Positions 52,181 to 61,528 are shown, numbered from the stretch's first letter. The stretch is 64,000 nt of DNA from Marixanthomonas spongiae (GCF_003095375.1 NZ_QEHR01000007.1:62001-126000); one strand, 5' to 3'. Notes: a model not told the origin generated them from the letters alone. Numbers and translations: made by a program.

Positions 52181-53198
52181 TGTCAGATTTTTTTTCAAAA
52201 GTATTAAATCGCTTGATTATTTCAGGCAGATTTTTAAAATGAACATAGCTTTTATTGAATTTATTGTAACTCAAGGCTGGCGAACCTTGCAATGCCTCAT
52301 TGTCATTAACATTTCGGCCAATGCCACTTTGGGCTTGTATCCTCACATTGTTGCCTATGGTAATATGGCCTACGATACCCACTTGACCGCCAATAACGCA
52401 GTTTTTGCCTATTTTGGTCGATCCGGCAACGCCAGATTGGGCTGCAATAACAGTATTTTCGCCTATTTCCACATTGTGGGCTATTTGTATTTGGTTGTCC
52501 AGTTTTACGCCTTTACGAATTATAGTAGCACCTAACGTAGCACGGTCTATGGTGGTTCCGGCTCCTAAATCGACATTGTCCTCAATGATTACATTGCCAG
52601 TTTGTGGCACTTTTGAATACTCTCCTTTTTCATTTGGTGTAAAGCCAAAACCATCGGCACCAACTATTACTCCACTATTGATTACACAATTGTTGCCTAT
52701 TATGGTTTCAGAATAAATTTTGGCCCCCGCAAAAATAATTACATTATCCCCTATGGTCACATTGTTGCCAATGTACACATTAGGATATATGGTGGCGTTG
52801 TCTCCAATATTAACGTTATCACCCAAATAAGAAAAAGCGCCCAAATACAGGTTTTCCCCATACGTAGCGCTTTCTGAAACAAAAACAGGGTCTTCAATCC
52901 CCGTTTTGTTCATTTTTACCTGGTTGTAGTATTCCAACAACTTGGAAAAAGCCTTGTAGGCATCATCTACCCGTATAAGGGTGGTATCGATTTCGTGTTC
53001 GGCAACAAATTCTTTGTTGACGATGGTTATGGTAGCTTGTGTTGAATATATATAGGAGGTGTATTTCGGGTTGGCCAAAAACGTAAGACTCCCCGCGGTT
53101 CCTTCCTCAATTTTAGCAAGTTTTGAGACTTCGGCATCTTCATTTCCTTCTATTTCCCCCTCTAAAAGACCTGCTATTTGTGTTGCTGTAAATTTCAT
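52173..53198 (-). CDS. lpxD: UDP-3-O-(3-hydroxyacyl)glucosamine N-acyltransferase
   Basis: A 341-residue trimeric enzyme adding the second 3-hydroxyacyl chain. Uridine-binding N-terminal domain ([18 protein letters not shown]), then hexapeptide beta-helix, catalytic His in [10 protein letters not shown], and a C-terminal helix for ACP binding. It is the first gene of the lpxD-(lpxC-fabZ)-lpxA run. The promoter box at 53285 predicts a ~80-nt leader containing a small hairpin AAAACAGG/CCTGTTTT (53232-53252). Confidence 0.94.
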   Translation of the reverse strand: MKFTATQIAGLLEGEIEGNEDAEVSKLAKIEEGTAGSLTFLANPKYTSYIYSTQATITIVNKEFVAEHEIDTTLIRVDDAYKAFSKLLEYYNQVKMNKTGIEDPVFVSESATYGENLYLGAFSYLGDNVNIGDNATIYPNVYIGNNVTIGDNVIIFAGAKIYSETIIGNNCVINSGVIVGADGFGFTPNEKGEYSKVPQTGNVIIEDNVDLGAGTTIDRATLGATIIRKGVKLDNQIQIAHNVEIGENTVIAAQSGVAGSTKIGKNCVIGGQVGIVGHITIGNNVRIQAQSGIGRNVNDNEALQGSPALSYNKFNKSYVHFKNLPEIIKRFNTFEKKSDND

Positions 53199-53284
53199 TT
53201 AGTAGCATTGTGGTTAGTGATGAATGCCATGAAAACAGGCTTTCCCTGTTTTATTGAATGGTTTTGGTATGGCAATAATCCCTG

Positions 53285-53292
53285 CAAAAATA
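53285..53292 (-). promoter_or_regulatory. -7 promoter element for the lpx cluster
   Basis: Minus-strand TATTTTTG is an exact TAnnTTTG match, 12 bp downstream of the HD gene stop and ~87 bp before the lpxD ATG. Confidence 0.55.
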
Positions 53293-53303
53293 GAAAAAAA
53301 GGT

Positions 53304-54533
53304 TTAGTTATCGCTTTTTGGATAGCACAGATAGTATTTTATCACTTTTTCCGATAGGGCTTTTAGGTTCACTTGGTCGCTCGCCTTGGCCACATCTTTT
53401 ATTTTTCCGGTTTTGGTCAACAAGTCGATGGTGTCTTTGTCCATGCGGTATGCCTGATTCTGGATACTGCCGGTAAACACAAAATAAGCGGCCTCCTCTT
53501 CGGTTAAATGATGATTTTTCATGACCTGCTTCAATTTCTTTTTTTCTTTTTCTGAAGAAATAGGTTTTTTTTTCATTTTTATCTTTAACAAATCCCGGTC
53601 CAACAACATTTTTGAAAGTGTTTTGAGTATGAAATCATCGCAATCGACCCAATATTTCATGGCCGAAACGATATCGTAATCGTCTAGTTTTGAAAAAGTT
53701 TCCAGTACCTCTTTCGTAAAGGTTTCTTTCGTTATGGCGTTCTTCAAGAAAAAAGACAAGGCCTCGCTTGCAGGAAGTTCCACCCCTGCATCGGTCAATT
53801 GTTTGGCGCGTTTTAATAACCGAAGCAACAATTGTTCGGCCACGATGCCCGTTTTATGTAAATACACCTGCCAATACATCAACCGGCGGGCGATGATGAA
53901 CTTCTCGACCGAATAAATTCCTTTCTCCTCTACCACCAATTTATCGTTGTGTACGTTCAACATGGTGATGAGCCTTTCGGAATTTACCGATCCTTCGGAA
54001 ACACCAGTATAAAAACTATCGCGCCGCAAATAGTCTAAACGATCCATATCCAATTGGCTCGAAATGAGCTGGTGCAGGAATTTTCGGTCGTATTCATCTT
54101 TAAAAATCGTGATGGCAAGCGTTAATCTGTTGTTAAAATTTCGGTTGAGCTCTTCCATGAAGAATAGGGAAATCTGCTCGTGGTTCACGCTTTCTACGAT
54201 GCTGTTTTCCATAGCATGCGAAAACGGACCGTGACCAATATCGTGCAGTAAAATGGCGATATATATGGCCTCTTCCTCATCTTCTGAAATTTCAACGTCC
54301 TTAAAACGAAGTACTTGTACTGCTTTACGCATCAAATGCATCGCCCCCAAAGCGTGGTGAAAACGGGTGTGGTGCGCACCTGGATAAACGAGGTACGACA
54401 TGCCCATTTGGGAAATCCGTCGCAGGCGTTGAAAATATGGATGCTCGATCAAATCGAATATCACGGTATTTGGGATGGTAATAAACCCGTAGATGGGATC
54501 GTTAACTATTTTGAGTTTGTTGCGTGATTTCAA
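53304..54533 (-). CDS. HD-domain phosphohydrolase (dGTPase-like)
   Basis: A 409-residue cytoplasmic protein. N-terminal KIVNDPIYGFI, then the HD site spread over HHTRFHHALGAMHL, ILLHDIGHGPFSHAMEN and the Asp in QLDMDRLDYLRRDS. Blocks fit the SAMHD1/dGTPase-related HD family (dNTP triphosphohydrolase-like), though substrate is untested. The start codon is TTG at 54533; no ATG precedes the conserved KIVNDPIYG. It diverges from porX by 122 bp. Confidence 0.88.
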   Translation of the reverse strand: MKSRNKLKIVNDPIYGFITIPNTVIFDLIEHPYFQRLRRISQMGMSYLVYPGAHHTRFHHALGAMHLMRKAVQVLRFKDVEISEDEEEAIYIAILLHDIGHGPFSHAMENSIVESVNHEQISLFFMEELNRNFNNRLTLAITIFKDEYDRKFLHQLISSQLDMDRLDYLRRDSFYTGVSEGSVNSERLITMLNVHNDKLVVEEKGIYSVEKFIIARRLMYWQVYLHKTGIVAEQLLLRLLKRAKQLTDAGVELPASEALSFFLKNAITKETFTKEVLETFSKLDDYDIVSAMKYWVDCDDFILKTLSKMLLDRDLLKIKMKKKPISSEKEKKKLKQVMKNHHLTEEEAAYFVFTGSIQNQAYRMDKDTIDLLTKTGKIKDVAKASDQVNLKALSEKVIKYYLCYPKSDN

Positions 54534-54585
54534 ACTTTAACTTTAAATTAATACTGGCACATTTCGTATTGAAAAACTTCAGGAT

Positions 54586-54593
54586 TAGTTTTG
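54586..54593 (+). promoter_or_regulatory. -7 promoter element for porX
   Basis: TAGTTTTG lies 62 bp before the porX ATG; TTTCG at 54562-54566 is 19 bp upstream as a partial -33 element. Confidence 0.55.
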
Positions 54594-54655
54594 TTCAAGA
54601 AGCGATTTTTTCAGAAAAACTGAAAGCTTCAACACAGAAAAAACAAATATACAAT

Positions 54656-56206
54656 ATGAGTGAGATAAAAGTACTATGGGTAGATGATGAAATAGATTTG
54701 TTGAAACCTCACATCCTATTCCTTGAGAAAAAAAATTATAGCGTTACCACCGCACAAAGTGGCACTGAAGCCTTGGAAGAAATTGAAAAAGACAGTTTCG
54801 ACATTGTTTTTTTGGACGAAAACATGCCTGGCCTCACAGGTTTGGAAACCCTATCTGAAATAAAAGAACAACAAGCGTCGCTTCCGGTGGTGATGATTAC
54901 CAAAAGCGAAGAAGAATACATAATGGAAGAAGCAATCGGTTCTAAAATAGCCGACTACCTGATAAAACCCGTGAACCCCAACCAGATTTTGCTGAGTTTG
55001 AAGAAGAATCTGGACCATTCGCGATTGGTCTCAGAAAAAACCACTTCCAGCTATCAACAGGAATTCCGGAAAATCGCCATGGACATGTCGATGATCAACT
55101 CTTGGGAAGGCTGGGTCGATCTCTATCAAAAACTGGTGTACTGGGAATTGGAACTGGAAGACATTGAGGATACCGGGATGTTCGAGATTTTGGAGTCGCA
55201 AAAAACAGAGGCGAACACCCAATTCTGCAAATTTATCGATAAAAACTATCCCGAATGGTTCAAGGACCAGGAAAAAGCCCCTGTGATGTCGCATACCTTG
55301 TTCAGGGACAAGGTCATGCCGCAATTGGAGGACAAAGCCCCTACATTATTGGTGGTGGTGGATAATTTAAGGTACGACCAATGGAAGGCTTTTGAGCCTT
55401 TTATTGCCAATGCCTATAAAAAAACCAAGGAAGATATGTTCTGCAGCATTCTTCCCACCGCCACGCAATATGCGAGGAACGCAATCTTTTCCGGTTTAAT
55501 GCCAAGCGAGATGGAAAAACTCCATCCAGACCTGTGGTTGAACGATACCGACGAGGGCGGAAAAAACATGAAAGAAGATAAGTTTTTGGAAGCGCAACTG
55601 AAACGTTTCGGGCTCAACCTAAATTGGAGCTACCATAAAATTTCGAGCCTGAAACAGGGAAAACGGTTGGCCGAAAACTTTAAAAGCCACAAAAATGAAG
55701 ATTTAACCGTTCTAGTCTATAATTTTGTCGATATCCTCTCCCACTCCAAAACAGAAATGGAAGTGATTAAAGAATTAGCCTCGACCGATAAATCCTACCG
55801 TTCGTTAACCCAGAGCTGGTTTAAAAATTCTCCTTTGATGGACATTATTCAGCAGGCATCACAGTTAGGGTTTAAATTGATTATTACCACCGACCACGGC
55901 ACCATTAACGTGAAAAATCCTTCGAAAGTGATTGGTGATAAAAATACCAGTTTGAATTTGCGGTACAAAACCGGAAAAAGCTTAACGTACGAAGATAAGG
56001 ATGTTCTGGCCGCTACCGACCCGAAAACCATTAACCTGCCTACGATAAATATGAGCAGTTCGTTTATTTTTGCGAAAGGCGACCTCTTTTTTGCGTACCC
56101 CAATAATTACAACCATTACGTAAGTTATTATCGCAATACCTACCAACATGGAGGGGTTTCTTTAGAAGAAATGATCATTCCATTTACGGTATTAACGCCT
56201 AAATAA
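54656..56206 (+). CDS. porX: PorX, T9SS response regulator with PglZ domain
   Basis: A 516-residue protein. N-terminal CheY-like receiver (1-~120) with acid pocket Asp10/Asp11, phospho-acceptor Asp54 in FLDENMPGL and the Lys of YLIKPVNP. A helical linker leads to a C-terminal PglZ/alkaline-phosphatase-fold domain: VVVDNLRYDQW, the nucleophile-bearing TQYARNAIFSGL, and TTDHGTI for zinc. PorX regulates type IX secretion with PorY and acts on oligonucleotide signals. The start ATG 54656 (MSEIKVLWVDDE) fits the receiver domain; an open frame upstream to 54524 is not used. porY is not in the window. Confidence 0.94.
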   Translation: MSEIKVLWVDDEIDLLKPHILFLEKKNYSVTTAQSGTEALEEIEKDSFDIVFLDENMPGLTGLETLSEIKEQQASLPVVMITKSEEEYIMEEAIGSKIADYLIKPVNPNQILLSLKKNLDHSRLVSEKTTSSYQQEFRKIAMDMSMINSWEGWVDLYQKLVYWELELEDIEDTGMFEILESQKTEANTQFCKFIDKNYPEWFKDQEKAPVMSHTLFRDKVMPQLEDKAPTLLVVVDNLRYDQWKAFEPFIANAYKKTKEDMFCSILPTATQYARNAIFSGLMPSEMEKLHPDLWLNDTDEGGKNMKEDKFLEAQLKRFGLNLNWSYHKISSLKQGKRLAENFKSHKNEDLTVLVYNFVDILSHSKTEMEVIKELASTDKSYRSLTQSWFKNSPLMDIIQQASQLGFKLIITTDHGTINVKNPSKVIGDKNTSLNLRYKTGKSLTYEDKDVLAATDPKTINLPTINMSSSFIFAKGDLFFAYPNNYNHYVSYYRNTYQHGGVSLEEMIIPFTVLTPK

Positions 56207-56279
56207 TCTTAATCTGTAAGAAAATTCTTAATAATACGCACTTCATCGAATAAATTAGTTATTTATCGGTAGAGTGTGT

Positions 56280-56287
56280 TATATTTG
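56280..56287 (+). promoter_or_regulatory. -7 promoter element for tsaE
   Basis: TATATTTG matches TAnnTTTG, 17 bp before the tsaE ATG; TTA 19 bp upstream could serve as -33. Confidence 0.6.
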
Positions 56288-56303
56288 GTCGCAATCTTAA
56301 AAA

Positions 56304-56717
56304 ATGGAAATAACGTTTACATTAGCTACCTTGCCCCAAACGGCCGATAAGGTACTTGCCAATGCCCCAAACAAACATGTGTTGTTCTATGGAGAGATGG
56401 GCACTGGAAAAACCACGCTTATCGCGGCCATGGCAAAACAGTTGGGGGTTACCCAACCAGTTTCCAGCCCCACGTTTTCATTGGTGAACGAATACCCATG
56501 TAATGATGGAACCCTATACCATTTTGATTTTTACAGAATTGAAAATGAAACCGAAGCTTTGGATATCGGGATTGAGGAGTATTTCCATACCGATGATTGG
56601 GTGTTCGTAGAATGGCCCGAAAAAATAAAAACGTTGCTCCCCACAAACCATACGATAATAAACCTGACAAAAAACAAAAACGGAAGTAGAACCTTAAAAA
56701 TGATGCCAGTGAAATAA
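56304..56717 (+). CDS. tsaE: tRNA t6A synthesis ATPase
   Basis: A 137-residue P-loop ATPase with Walker A GEMGTGKTTL (~30-39), SSPTFSLVNEYP and HFDFYRIENETEALDIGIEEYF, and the WPEKIKTLLP block. TsaE works with TsaB and TsaD to load threonylcarbamoyl on A37 of ANN-decoding tRNAs. Length and motifs are standard. A TATATTTG promoter lies 17 bp upstream, giving a leader of about 12 nt. Confidence 0.92.
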   Translation: MEITFTLATLPQTADKVLANAPNKHVLFYGEMGTGKTTLIAAMAKQLGVTQPVSSPTFSLVNEYPCNDGTLYHFDFYRIENETEALDIGIEEYFHTDDWVFVEWPEKIKTLLPTNHTIINLTKNKNGSRTLKMMPVK

Positions 56718-56858
56718 ATTGCGACGCTACCAATACCGTACGATAGTTACTTTTAAAATAGCCCCAAATCGCTTCATTTTTAAAGCAGGATACTTATTTT
56801 CAAAAATAACCTATAAAGATACGGCGAACATAGTTGAAATACTTGTTGAATTTTGTGA

Positions 56859-56866
56859 TAGGTTTG
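56859..56866 (+). promoter_or_regulatory. -7 promoter element for the small lipoprotein
   Basis: TAGGTTTG with TTG 22 bp upstream (56834-56836) lies 30 bp before the ATG at 56896 and supports that small gene. Confidence 0.55.
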
Positions 56867-56895
56867 TACTATTAACCTCACAAAATCCTCACATT

Positions 56896-57036
56896 ATGAA
56901 ACTAACAAAGTACTACTTAATCGTTGCAATTTTTGGAGCCGGTCTATTTTTTTCATGCACACCTGAAAGTATAGATGATGGACAAACAGAACAACAAGTC
57001 CTTAGAGACCAAATCAGAACTCCGCGTCAAGGATAA
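56896..57036 (+). CDS. small lipoprotein
   Basis: A 46-residue protein with a lipoprotein signal peptide: Lys at position 2, hydrophobic LIVAIFGAGLFF and lipobox-like FFSC giving Cys21. The mature peptide is ~26 residues, acidic then basic (DDGQTEQQVLRDQIRTPRQG). It has its own consensus-like promoter. Its last 62 bp overlap, in another frame, the start of the membrane-protein gene at 56975. Its function is unknown. Confidence 0.6.
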   Translation: MKLTKYYLIVAIFGAGLFFSCTPESIDDGQTEQQVLRDQIRTPRQG

Positions 57037-57511
57037 TAAACCAAAGATTTACGGTGGAATTGTAATTTTTTTAATCGCAATAACCCCGTTTCTATTTTAT
57101 TCTTATAAAAGTTTCCCAAGCGATACCCAAGTTTGGGAAACTTCTATTTTTACCATTGAAACTGCTTTTTTCTCTATTAACACCTACTTTTGGTTTGCTA
57201 TGGGGAAAATAATTCCGCTATATTTACTACTATTGTGGTTTTTTACCTGTAAACATTGGTGGCACTGGATCCTTTTAATTCCCATCGCCATGTATGCATT
57301 TCAGCTCTGGGGTATTATAAATGAAAGTAACAAAATGGATGAAGTGGAGATCTATTACATTATCCCTCTAATGATGGTGTTGGTGCCAGCGGTATATTTA
57401 ATTCGCGCCAAGCTCTTCAATAAAGTACGGGGCGATGATTTAAAGGCTTTCGAGGAAGACCTGATGACCAAAAAAACCATGTGGCAACAGGTAAAAGATC
57501 TTTTTCGCTAA
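56975..57511 (+). CDS. membrane protein of unknown function
   Basis: A 178-residue protein with four likely membrane helices: ~28-45 (GIVIFLIAITPFLFYSYK), ~65-85, ~89-112 and ~130-146. Polar ends are on the cytoplasmic side, and the C-terminal tail (DDLKAFEEDLMTKKTMWQQVKDLF) is amphipathic. Two ATGs in tandem at 56975 and 56978 are both usable. The gene overlaps the small lipoprotein gene by 62 bp in a different frame. No family motif is recognised. Confidence 0.72.
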   Translation: MMDKQNNKSLETKSELRVKDNKPKIYGGIVIFLIAITPFLFYSYKSFPSDTQVWETSIFTIETAFFSINTYFWFAMGKIIPLYLLLLWFFTCKHWWHWILLIPIAMYAFQLWGIINESNKMDEVEIYYIIPLMMVLVPAVYLIRAKLFNKVRGDDLKAFEEDLMTKKTMWQQVKDLFR

Positions 57512-57573
57512 TTCTTGGTTTGTTTTTCAATATCACAATTAATATGTAACTTAGGGCTGCCAACCTGTAACCT

Positions 57574-58773
57574 ATGACAGAATCCAAGTCACCCTTTACC
57601 AAAGCCCAATTGATACCCCAAGAGGAAACCTTGGAGGTTACCCGCCAGAAAGGCGCCTTGTTTATTGGTATCCCAAAAGAAACCTATTTTCAGGAAAAGC
57701 GTATTTGCTTAACGCCAGATGCCGTTGCCGCCGTAGTGGCCAATGGCCATAAAGTATTAATTGAAAGTGGCGCTGGTAAAGAAGCCGGTTTTTCCGATAA
57801 AGATTATAGCGAAGCCGGTGCCCAGCTTACCAAGGATACCAAAAAAGTGTTTGGTTGTCCCTTTATCTTAAAAGTGGAGCCCCCTACCCTGGAAGAGTTA
57901 AAGCTCATCAACCCAAAAACAGTATTGATTTCTGCCCTGCAGCTTAAAACAAGGCGGAAAGAATATTTCGATGTGCTTTCACAAAAAAAAATAACCGCTT
58001 TGGCATTCGAGTTCATTAAAGAGCAAGACCATACATACCCTGCGGTCAAGGCTTTGAGCGAGATCGCTGGTACAGCTTCGGTATTGATTGCTTCCGAAAT
58101 TATGGTCAACGCCAAAAAAGGCAATGGGCTGCTTTTCGGAAACATCAGCGGTGTGCCACCTGTAGAAGTTGTGGTCATTGGTGCCGGCACCGTGGGGCAG
58201 TTTGCCGTCCGTTCTGCCATTGGGCTGGGTGCAAACGTAAAAGTTTTTGACAGTTCCATCACCAAGCTAAGAAACCTGCAAACTGCCGTAGGGCAAACTT
58301 TCTACACCTCGACCATACAGCCCAAAAATTTAGTGAAGGCTTTACGCCGTTGCGATGTGGCAATTGGTGCGGTTCGCGGAAAAAACAGATCGCCAGTGAT
58401 CGTGACCGAGGCGATGGTAAAAAAAATGAAAAAAGGAGCTGTGATCATTGATGTAAGCATCGACATGGGCGGTTGTTTTGAAACTTCCGAAATGACCTCG
58501 CACGACGCTCCCACCCAAATAAAACACCACGTGGTCCATTATGGCGTGCCCAACATCCCAGCACGTTACCCTAAAACGGCTTCGATATCCATAAGCAACA
58601 TCTTCACACCCTATCTATTGGAAATTGCCGAGTGCGGCGGATTGGAACAAGCCATCCGTTTTGATGGCGGATTGAAAAATGGTTTGTATTTTTACCGCGG
58701 CATTTTGACCAATAAAGCAGTTGCCGATTGGTTCGATATGTCGTACAGCGATATCAACTTGCTGTTCTTTTAA
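57574..58773 (+). CDS. ald: alanine dehydrogenase
   Basis: A 399-residue NAD-dependent enzyme interconverting L-alanine and pyruvate. N-terminal IGIPKETYFQEKRICLTPDAV, catalytic Lys/His region (ILKVEPPTLEEL), and Rossmann motif VVIGAGTVGQFAVRSAIGLGANV. The C-terminal QIKHHVVHYGVPNIPARYPKT-like block is typical. Slightly longer at the N-terminus (~20 residues) than Bacillus Ald, as is common in Bacteroidota. The following gene starts 18 bp later and is probably cotranscribed. Confidence 0.92.
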   Translation: MTESKSPFTKAQLIPQEETLEVTRQKGALFIGIPKETYFQEKRICLTPDAVAAVVANGHKVLIESGAGKEAGFSDKDYSEAGAQLTKDTKKVFGCPFILKVEPPTLEELKLINPKTVLISALQLKTRRKEYFDVLSQKKITALAFEFIKEQDHTYPAVKALSEIAGTASVLIASEIMVNAKKGNGLLFGNISGVPPVEVVVIGAGTVGQFAVRSAIGLGANVKVFDSSITKLRNLQTAVGQTFYTSTIQPKNLVKALRRCDVAIGAVRGKNRSPVIVTEAMVKKMKKGAVIIDVSIDMGGCFETSEMTSHDAPTQIKHHVVHYGVPNIPARYPKTASISISNIFTPYLLEIAECGGLEQAIRFDGGLKNGLYFYRGILTNKAVADWFDMSYSDINLLFF

Positions 58774-58791
58774 CAAAATGCATCATTTTTA

Positions 58792-59172
58792 ATGAAATTA
58801 ATCCACAGATTTGCCTACTATTTTGGTGGTTTTGCCATTGGCATCGTTATTCTTATTTTCTTTTTGAGCGGAAAAAAAACCTCCTGTGCATACGGTCCTG
58901 AAGCCCGGACGTTGAAAAACATCCGGAACAAGGCGCATGTGTATTCTGAAGAAACCCTTCAGTTTTTAAAATCAGAAAAATTGGATACCACGGTCATTTC
59001 AAAAATGCTGTTGGACGGCGATGTGCTGTTCGACGAAAACACCCGAGGGTTCGATTCGTGCAAAATCTATAATATAGAGGCAAAAGTTTTGGAAGAAAAC
59101 CTGAAAATGACCGTTGAAAACTGTGAAGACACAGCAACCATTAAAAAAATAGAACGTGTTTTTGAAAAATAA
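58792..59172 (+). CDS. DUF4258-like membrane-anchored protein
   Basis: A 126-residue protein with one N-terminal membrane helix (YYFGGFAIGIVILIFFLSG) and a soluble part with KTSCAYGPEARTLKNIRNK and CKIYNIEA. Similar small proteins sit behind ald in flavobacteria and are assigned to DUF4258 by similarity. There is no catalytic motif. Three cysteines (34, 90 and 111) could form disulfides if the soluble part is periplasmic. Function unknown. Confidence 0.7.
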   Translation: MKLIHRFAYYFGGFAIGIVILIFFLSGKKTSCAYGPEARTLKNIRNKAHVYSEETLQFLKSEKLDTTVISKMLLDGDVLFDENTRGFDSCKIYNIEAKVLEENLKMTVENCEDTATIKKIERVFEK

Positions 59173-59201
59173 AAACTCGTTAAAATATTTTTCCTGAACT
59201 T

Positions 59202-60377
59202 TTAAAAAATCCCACGCCGCTTGCGTTCATTTTTCAATAGAGTCAGTTCACGGCTGGTCTGGCCAGCGACCGAGGTGTTTTCTTCGGCACGGCGTATTAA
59301 GTAAGGCATCACATCTTTAACCGGGCCAAAAGGCATGTATTTGGAGACATTAAATCCTTCACTGGCGAGATTGTAGCTTATATTATCGCTCATCCCGTAC
59401 AGCTGGCCAAACCATACGCGTTCATCGTTTTTCTTAAGTCCTTTGGTTTTCATGATTTCCATGGCCAAATAGCAACTTACTTCGTTATGGGTGCCAACAT
59501 ATAATGTTATATCATCCAGATGATCCAAAATATATCGGGTAACTTGGTTGTAGTTGTCGTCAGTTGCTTTTTTACTTTCACAGATAGGCGTTGGATAGCC
59601 ATTTTCTTCAGCACGCTCGTTTTCTTTTTCCATATAAGCACCACGTACCACTTTAAAACCTAATCTAAACCCTTTTTCCTTTGCTTGTTTATGGAGCTTA
59701 TGCAGGTATTCTTCCCTATCCCAACGATAACATTGCAGGGTATTGAAAATAACCACCCGCTCTTTGTTATATTTCTCCATCATTTGTTCGCACAACTCAT
59801 CTGCGGCGTCCTGCATCCACGATTCTTCAGCATCCACCAGTAAAGAAATCCCGCATTCATCGGCAGCTTTACAAACGGTTTCATAGCGGTTTACAACGCG
59901 GTTCCATTCGGCTTCTTCTTCCTGGGTAAGAGGTTCGTTTTCGGTTTTCTTGCGCCAGATTTCAAAACGGCCCAAACCGGTTGGTTTAAATACCGAAAAA
60001 GGCATTGCCTCTTTATTTTGGGCAAAATACGTAAGGTCAACGATTTTAGCCATGGTTTTATCGAATTGAGCATCGTTTTCCTGTCCTTCCACCGAATAAT
60101 CCAACACCGAATACACATTGGCTTCATACAGCGCATCTACGGTTTTCATGCAGTCCTGCTCGTTGACACCACCACAAAAGTGATCGAAAACAGTAGAGCG
60201 TATCAGCCCTTCTACTGGCAGGTTCAGGTTAAGCGCAAACTTGGTGACCGCCGTGCCAATCCGTACCAAAGGCTCGTTAGCGATCATCTTAAACAGGAAA
60301 TAAGCCCGTTCCACTTCGGCATCGGTCTTTAACTTAAAGGCGATTTCCGTATTATTGAAAAGTAAATTCGTTTCCAT
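59202..60377 (-). CDS. proline dehydrogenase
   Basis: A 391-residue FAD-dependent TIM-barrel enzyme oxidising proline to pyrroline-5-carboxylate. Characteristic blocks are LLVDAEESWMQDA, RLGFKVVRGAYMEKEN, LYVGTHNEVS and the C-terminal YLIRRAEENTS, where the arginine pair binds the proline carboxylate. It is a stand-alone PRODH, not a PutA fusion. The ATG at 60377 (METNLLFNN) is chosen because a TATATTTG box lies at 60400-60393; an in-frame start at 60395 would lie inside that box. Confidence 0.92.
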   Translation of the reverse strand: METNLLFNNTEIAFKLKTDAEVERAYFLFKMIANEPLVRIGTAVTKFALNLNLPVEGLIRSTVFDHFCGGVNEQDCMKTVDALYEANVYSVLDYSVEGQENDAQFDKTMAKIVDLTYFAQNKEAMPFSVFKPTGLGRFEIWRKKTENEPLTQEEEAEWNRVVNRYETVCKAADECGISLLVDAEESWMQDAADELCEQMMEKYNKERVVIFNTLQCYRWDREEYLHKLHKQAKEKGFRLGFKVVRGAYMEKENERAEENGYPTPICESKKATDDNYNQVTRYILDHLDDITLYVGTHNEVSCYLAMEIMKTKGLKKNDERVWFGQLYGMSDNISYNLASEGFNVSKYMPFGPVKDVMPYLIRRAEENTSVAGQTSRELTLLKNERKRRGIF

Positions 60378-60392
60378 ATAAAAAAGTATGCG

Positions 60393-60410
60393 CAAATATA
60401 GTTAGATTTG
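60393..60410. promoter_or_regulatory. back-to-back promoters for the proline dehydrogenase gene and aroB
   Basis: TATATTTG on the minus strand (60400-60393) and TAGATTTG on the plus strand (60403-60410) are both exact TAnnTTTG matches with just 2 bp between them. The two divergent polymerases cannot bind at once. Confidence 0.58.
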
Positions 60411-60445
60411 ACGATGAATATATAGCAGAAATCAGTTTTTGATAC

Positions 60446-61528
60446 ATGAAAAGACTCAACAATGATCTAAGTTCAATCTACGGAGATGTAAACGCATGGG
60501 ATTTTTTTGAAAATCAATTGAATAGCTTAAGTCCCACAAAAATTTTTGTCCTTACCGATGTAAATACAAATAAACACTGCCTTCCCTATTTTTTTGAAAA
60601 AACCGGCCTTAAAAAACAAGTACAGGTGCTTACCATTGCCGCAGGGGAAGTCTATAAAAATATTTCAACCTGCGTGGTGCTGTGGAACGAACTTTCACAA
60701 AATGGAGCCGACCGCGACAGCCTGCTCATTAATTTGGGCGGTGGTGTGGTGACCGATCTTGGTGGGTTTGTGGCATGTACGTTTAAACGCGGTATCCCGT
60801 TTATCAACATCCCCACTTCCCTATTGGCGATGGTCGATGCATCAGTGGGCGGAAAAAACGGCGTTGATCTTGGTTCGTTGAAAAACCAGGTTGGTGTTAT
60901 TAAAAATCCTTTGCAGGTACTGATTGACATTGCTTTTTTAGAAACTTTACCGCGACCGCAATTGGTTTCGGGACATGCCGAAATGCTTAAACACGGGTTA
61001 ATTTATTCAAAAGCCTATTGGGATAAAGTACAATATTTTGACCTTGACCGAAAAATTGAAGCAAGCGATTTAATTTGGGAATCGGTACTGATAAAAAACG
61101 AGGTGGTTACCGAAGACCCTCGTGAAAAAGGCCGGAGAAAAACCCTGAACTACGGCCATACCCTCGGCCACGCCATCGAATCGTACTTTATGGAGGTTTC
61201 GCAAAAAAACACTTCAACAAAGGCATTGCTGCATGGGGAGGCTATCGCAATCGGGATGATTTTGGCCACTTATTTATCGTACCGGCTTTGTTCTTTTCCG
61301 AAGAAAAAATTGGAAACCATAACGAGCACAATTATTAGTTTTTTCGGCAAAGTTTCTTTTGAGCGCCATGATATTGAAGAAATTATAACGTTATTGGCGT
61401 ACGATAAAAAGAACCGCGGCGGAACCGTGTATTTTGTCCTGCTTACCGATATTGGCCAGTACAAAATAAATTGCACGGTCGAGAACAAACTTATTTTCGA
61501 GGCTTTTGATTATTATGAAAAATCTTGA
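60446..61528 (+). CDS. aroB: 3-dehydroquinate synthase
   Basis: A 360-residue NAD-dependent metalloenzyme, second step of the shikimate pathway. Blocks are LLINLGGGVVTDLGGF, FINIPTSLLAMVDASVGGKNGVD, SGHAEMLKHG (metal-binding Glu) and LNYGHTLGHAIE (metal-binding His). Length is normal. It diverges from the proline dehydrogenase gene, with shared promoter space. Its 3' end contains TAATTTTG/TATTTTTG boxes that may serve the next gene. Confidence 0.94.
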   Translation: MKRLNNDLSSIYGDVNAWDFFENQLNSLSPTKIFVLTDVNTNKHCLPYFFEKTGLKKQVQVLTIAAGEVYKNISTCVVLWNELSQNGADRDSLLINLGGGVVTDLGGFVACTFKRGIPFINIPTSLLAMVDASVGGKNGVDLGSLKNQVGVIKNPLQVLIDIAFLETLPRPQLVSGHAEMLKHGLIYSKAYWDKVQYFDLDRKIEASDLIWESVLIKNEVVTEDPREKGRRKTLNYGHTLGHAIESYFMEVSQKNTSTKALLHGEAIAIGMILATYLSYRLCSFPKKKLETITSTIISFFGKVSFERHDIEEIITLLAYDKKNRGGTVYFVLLTDIGQYKINCTVENKLIFEAFDYYEKS

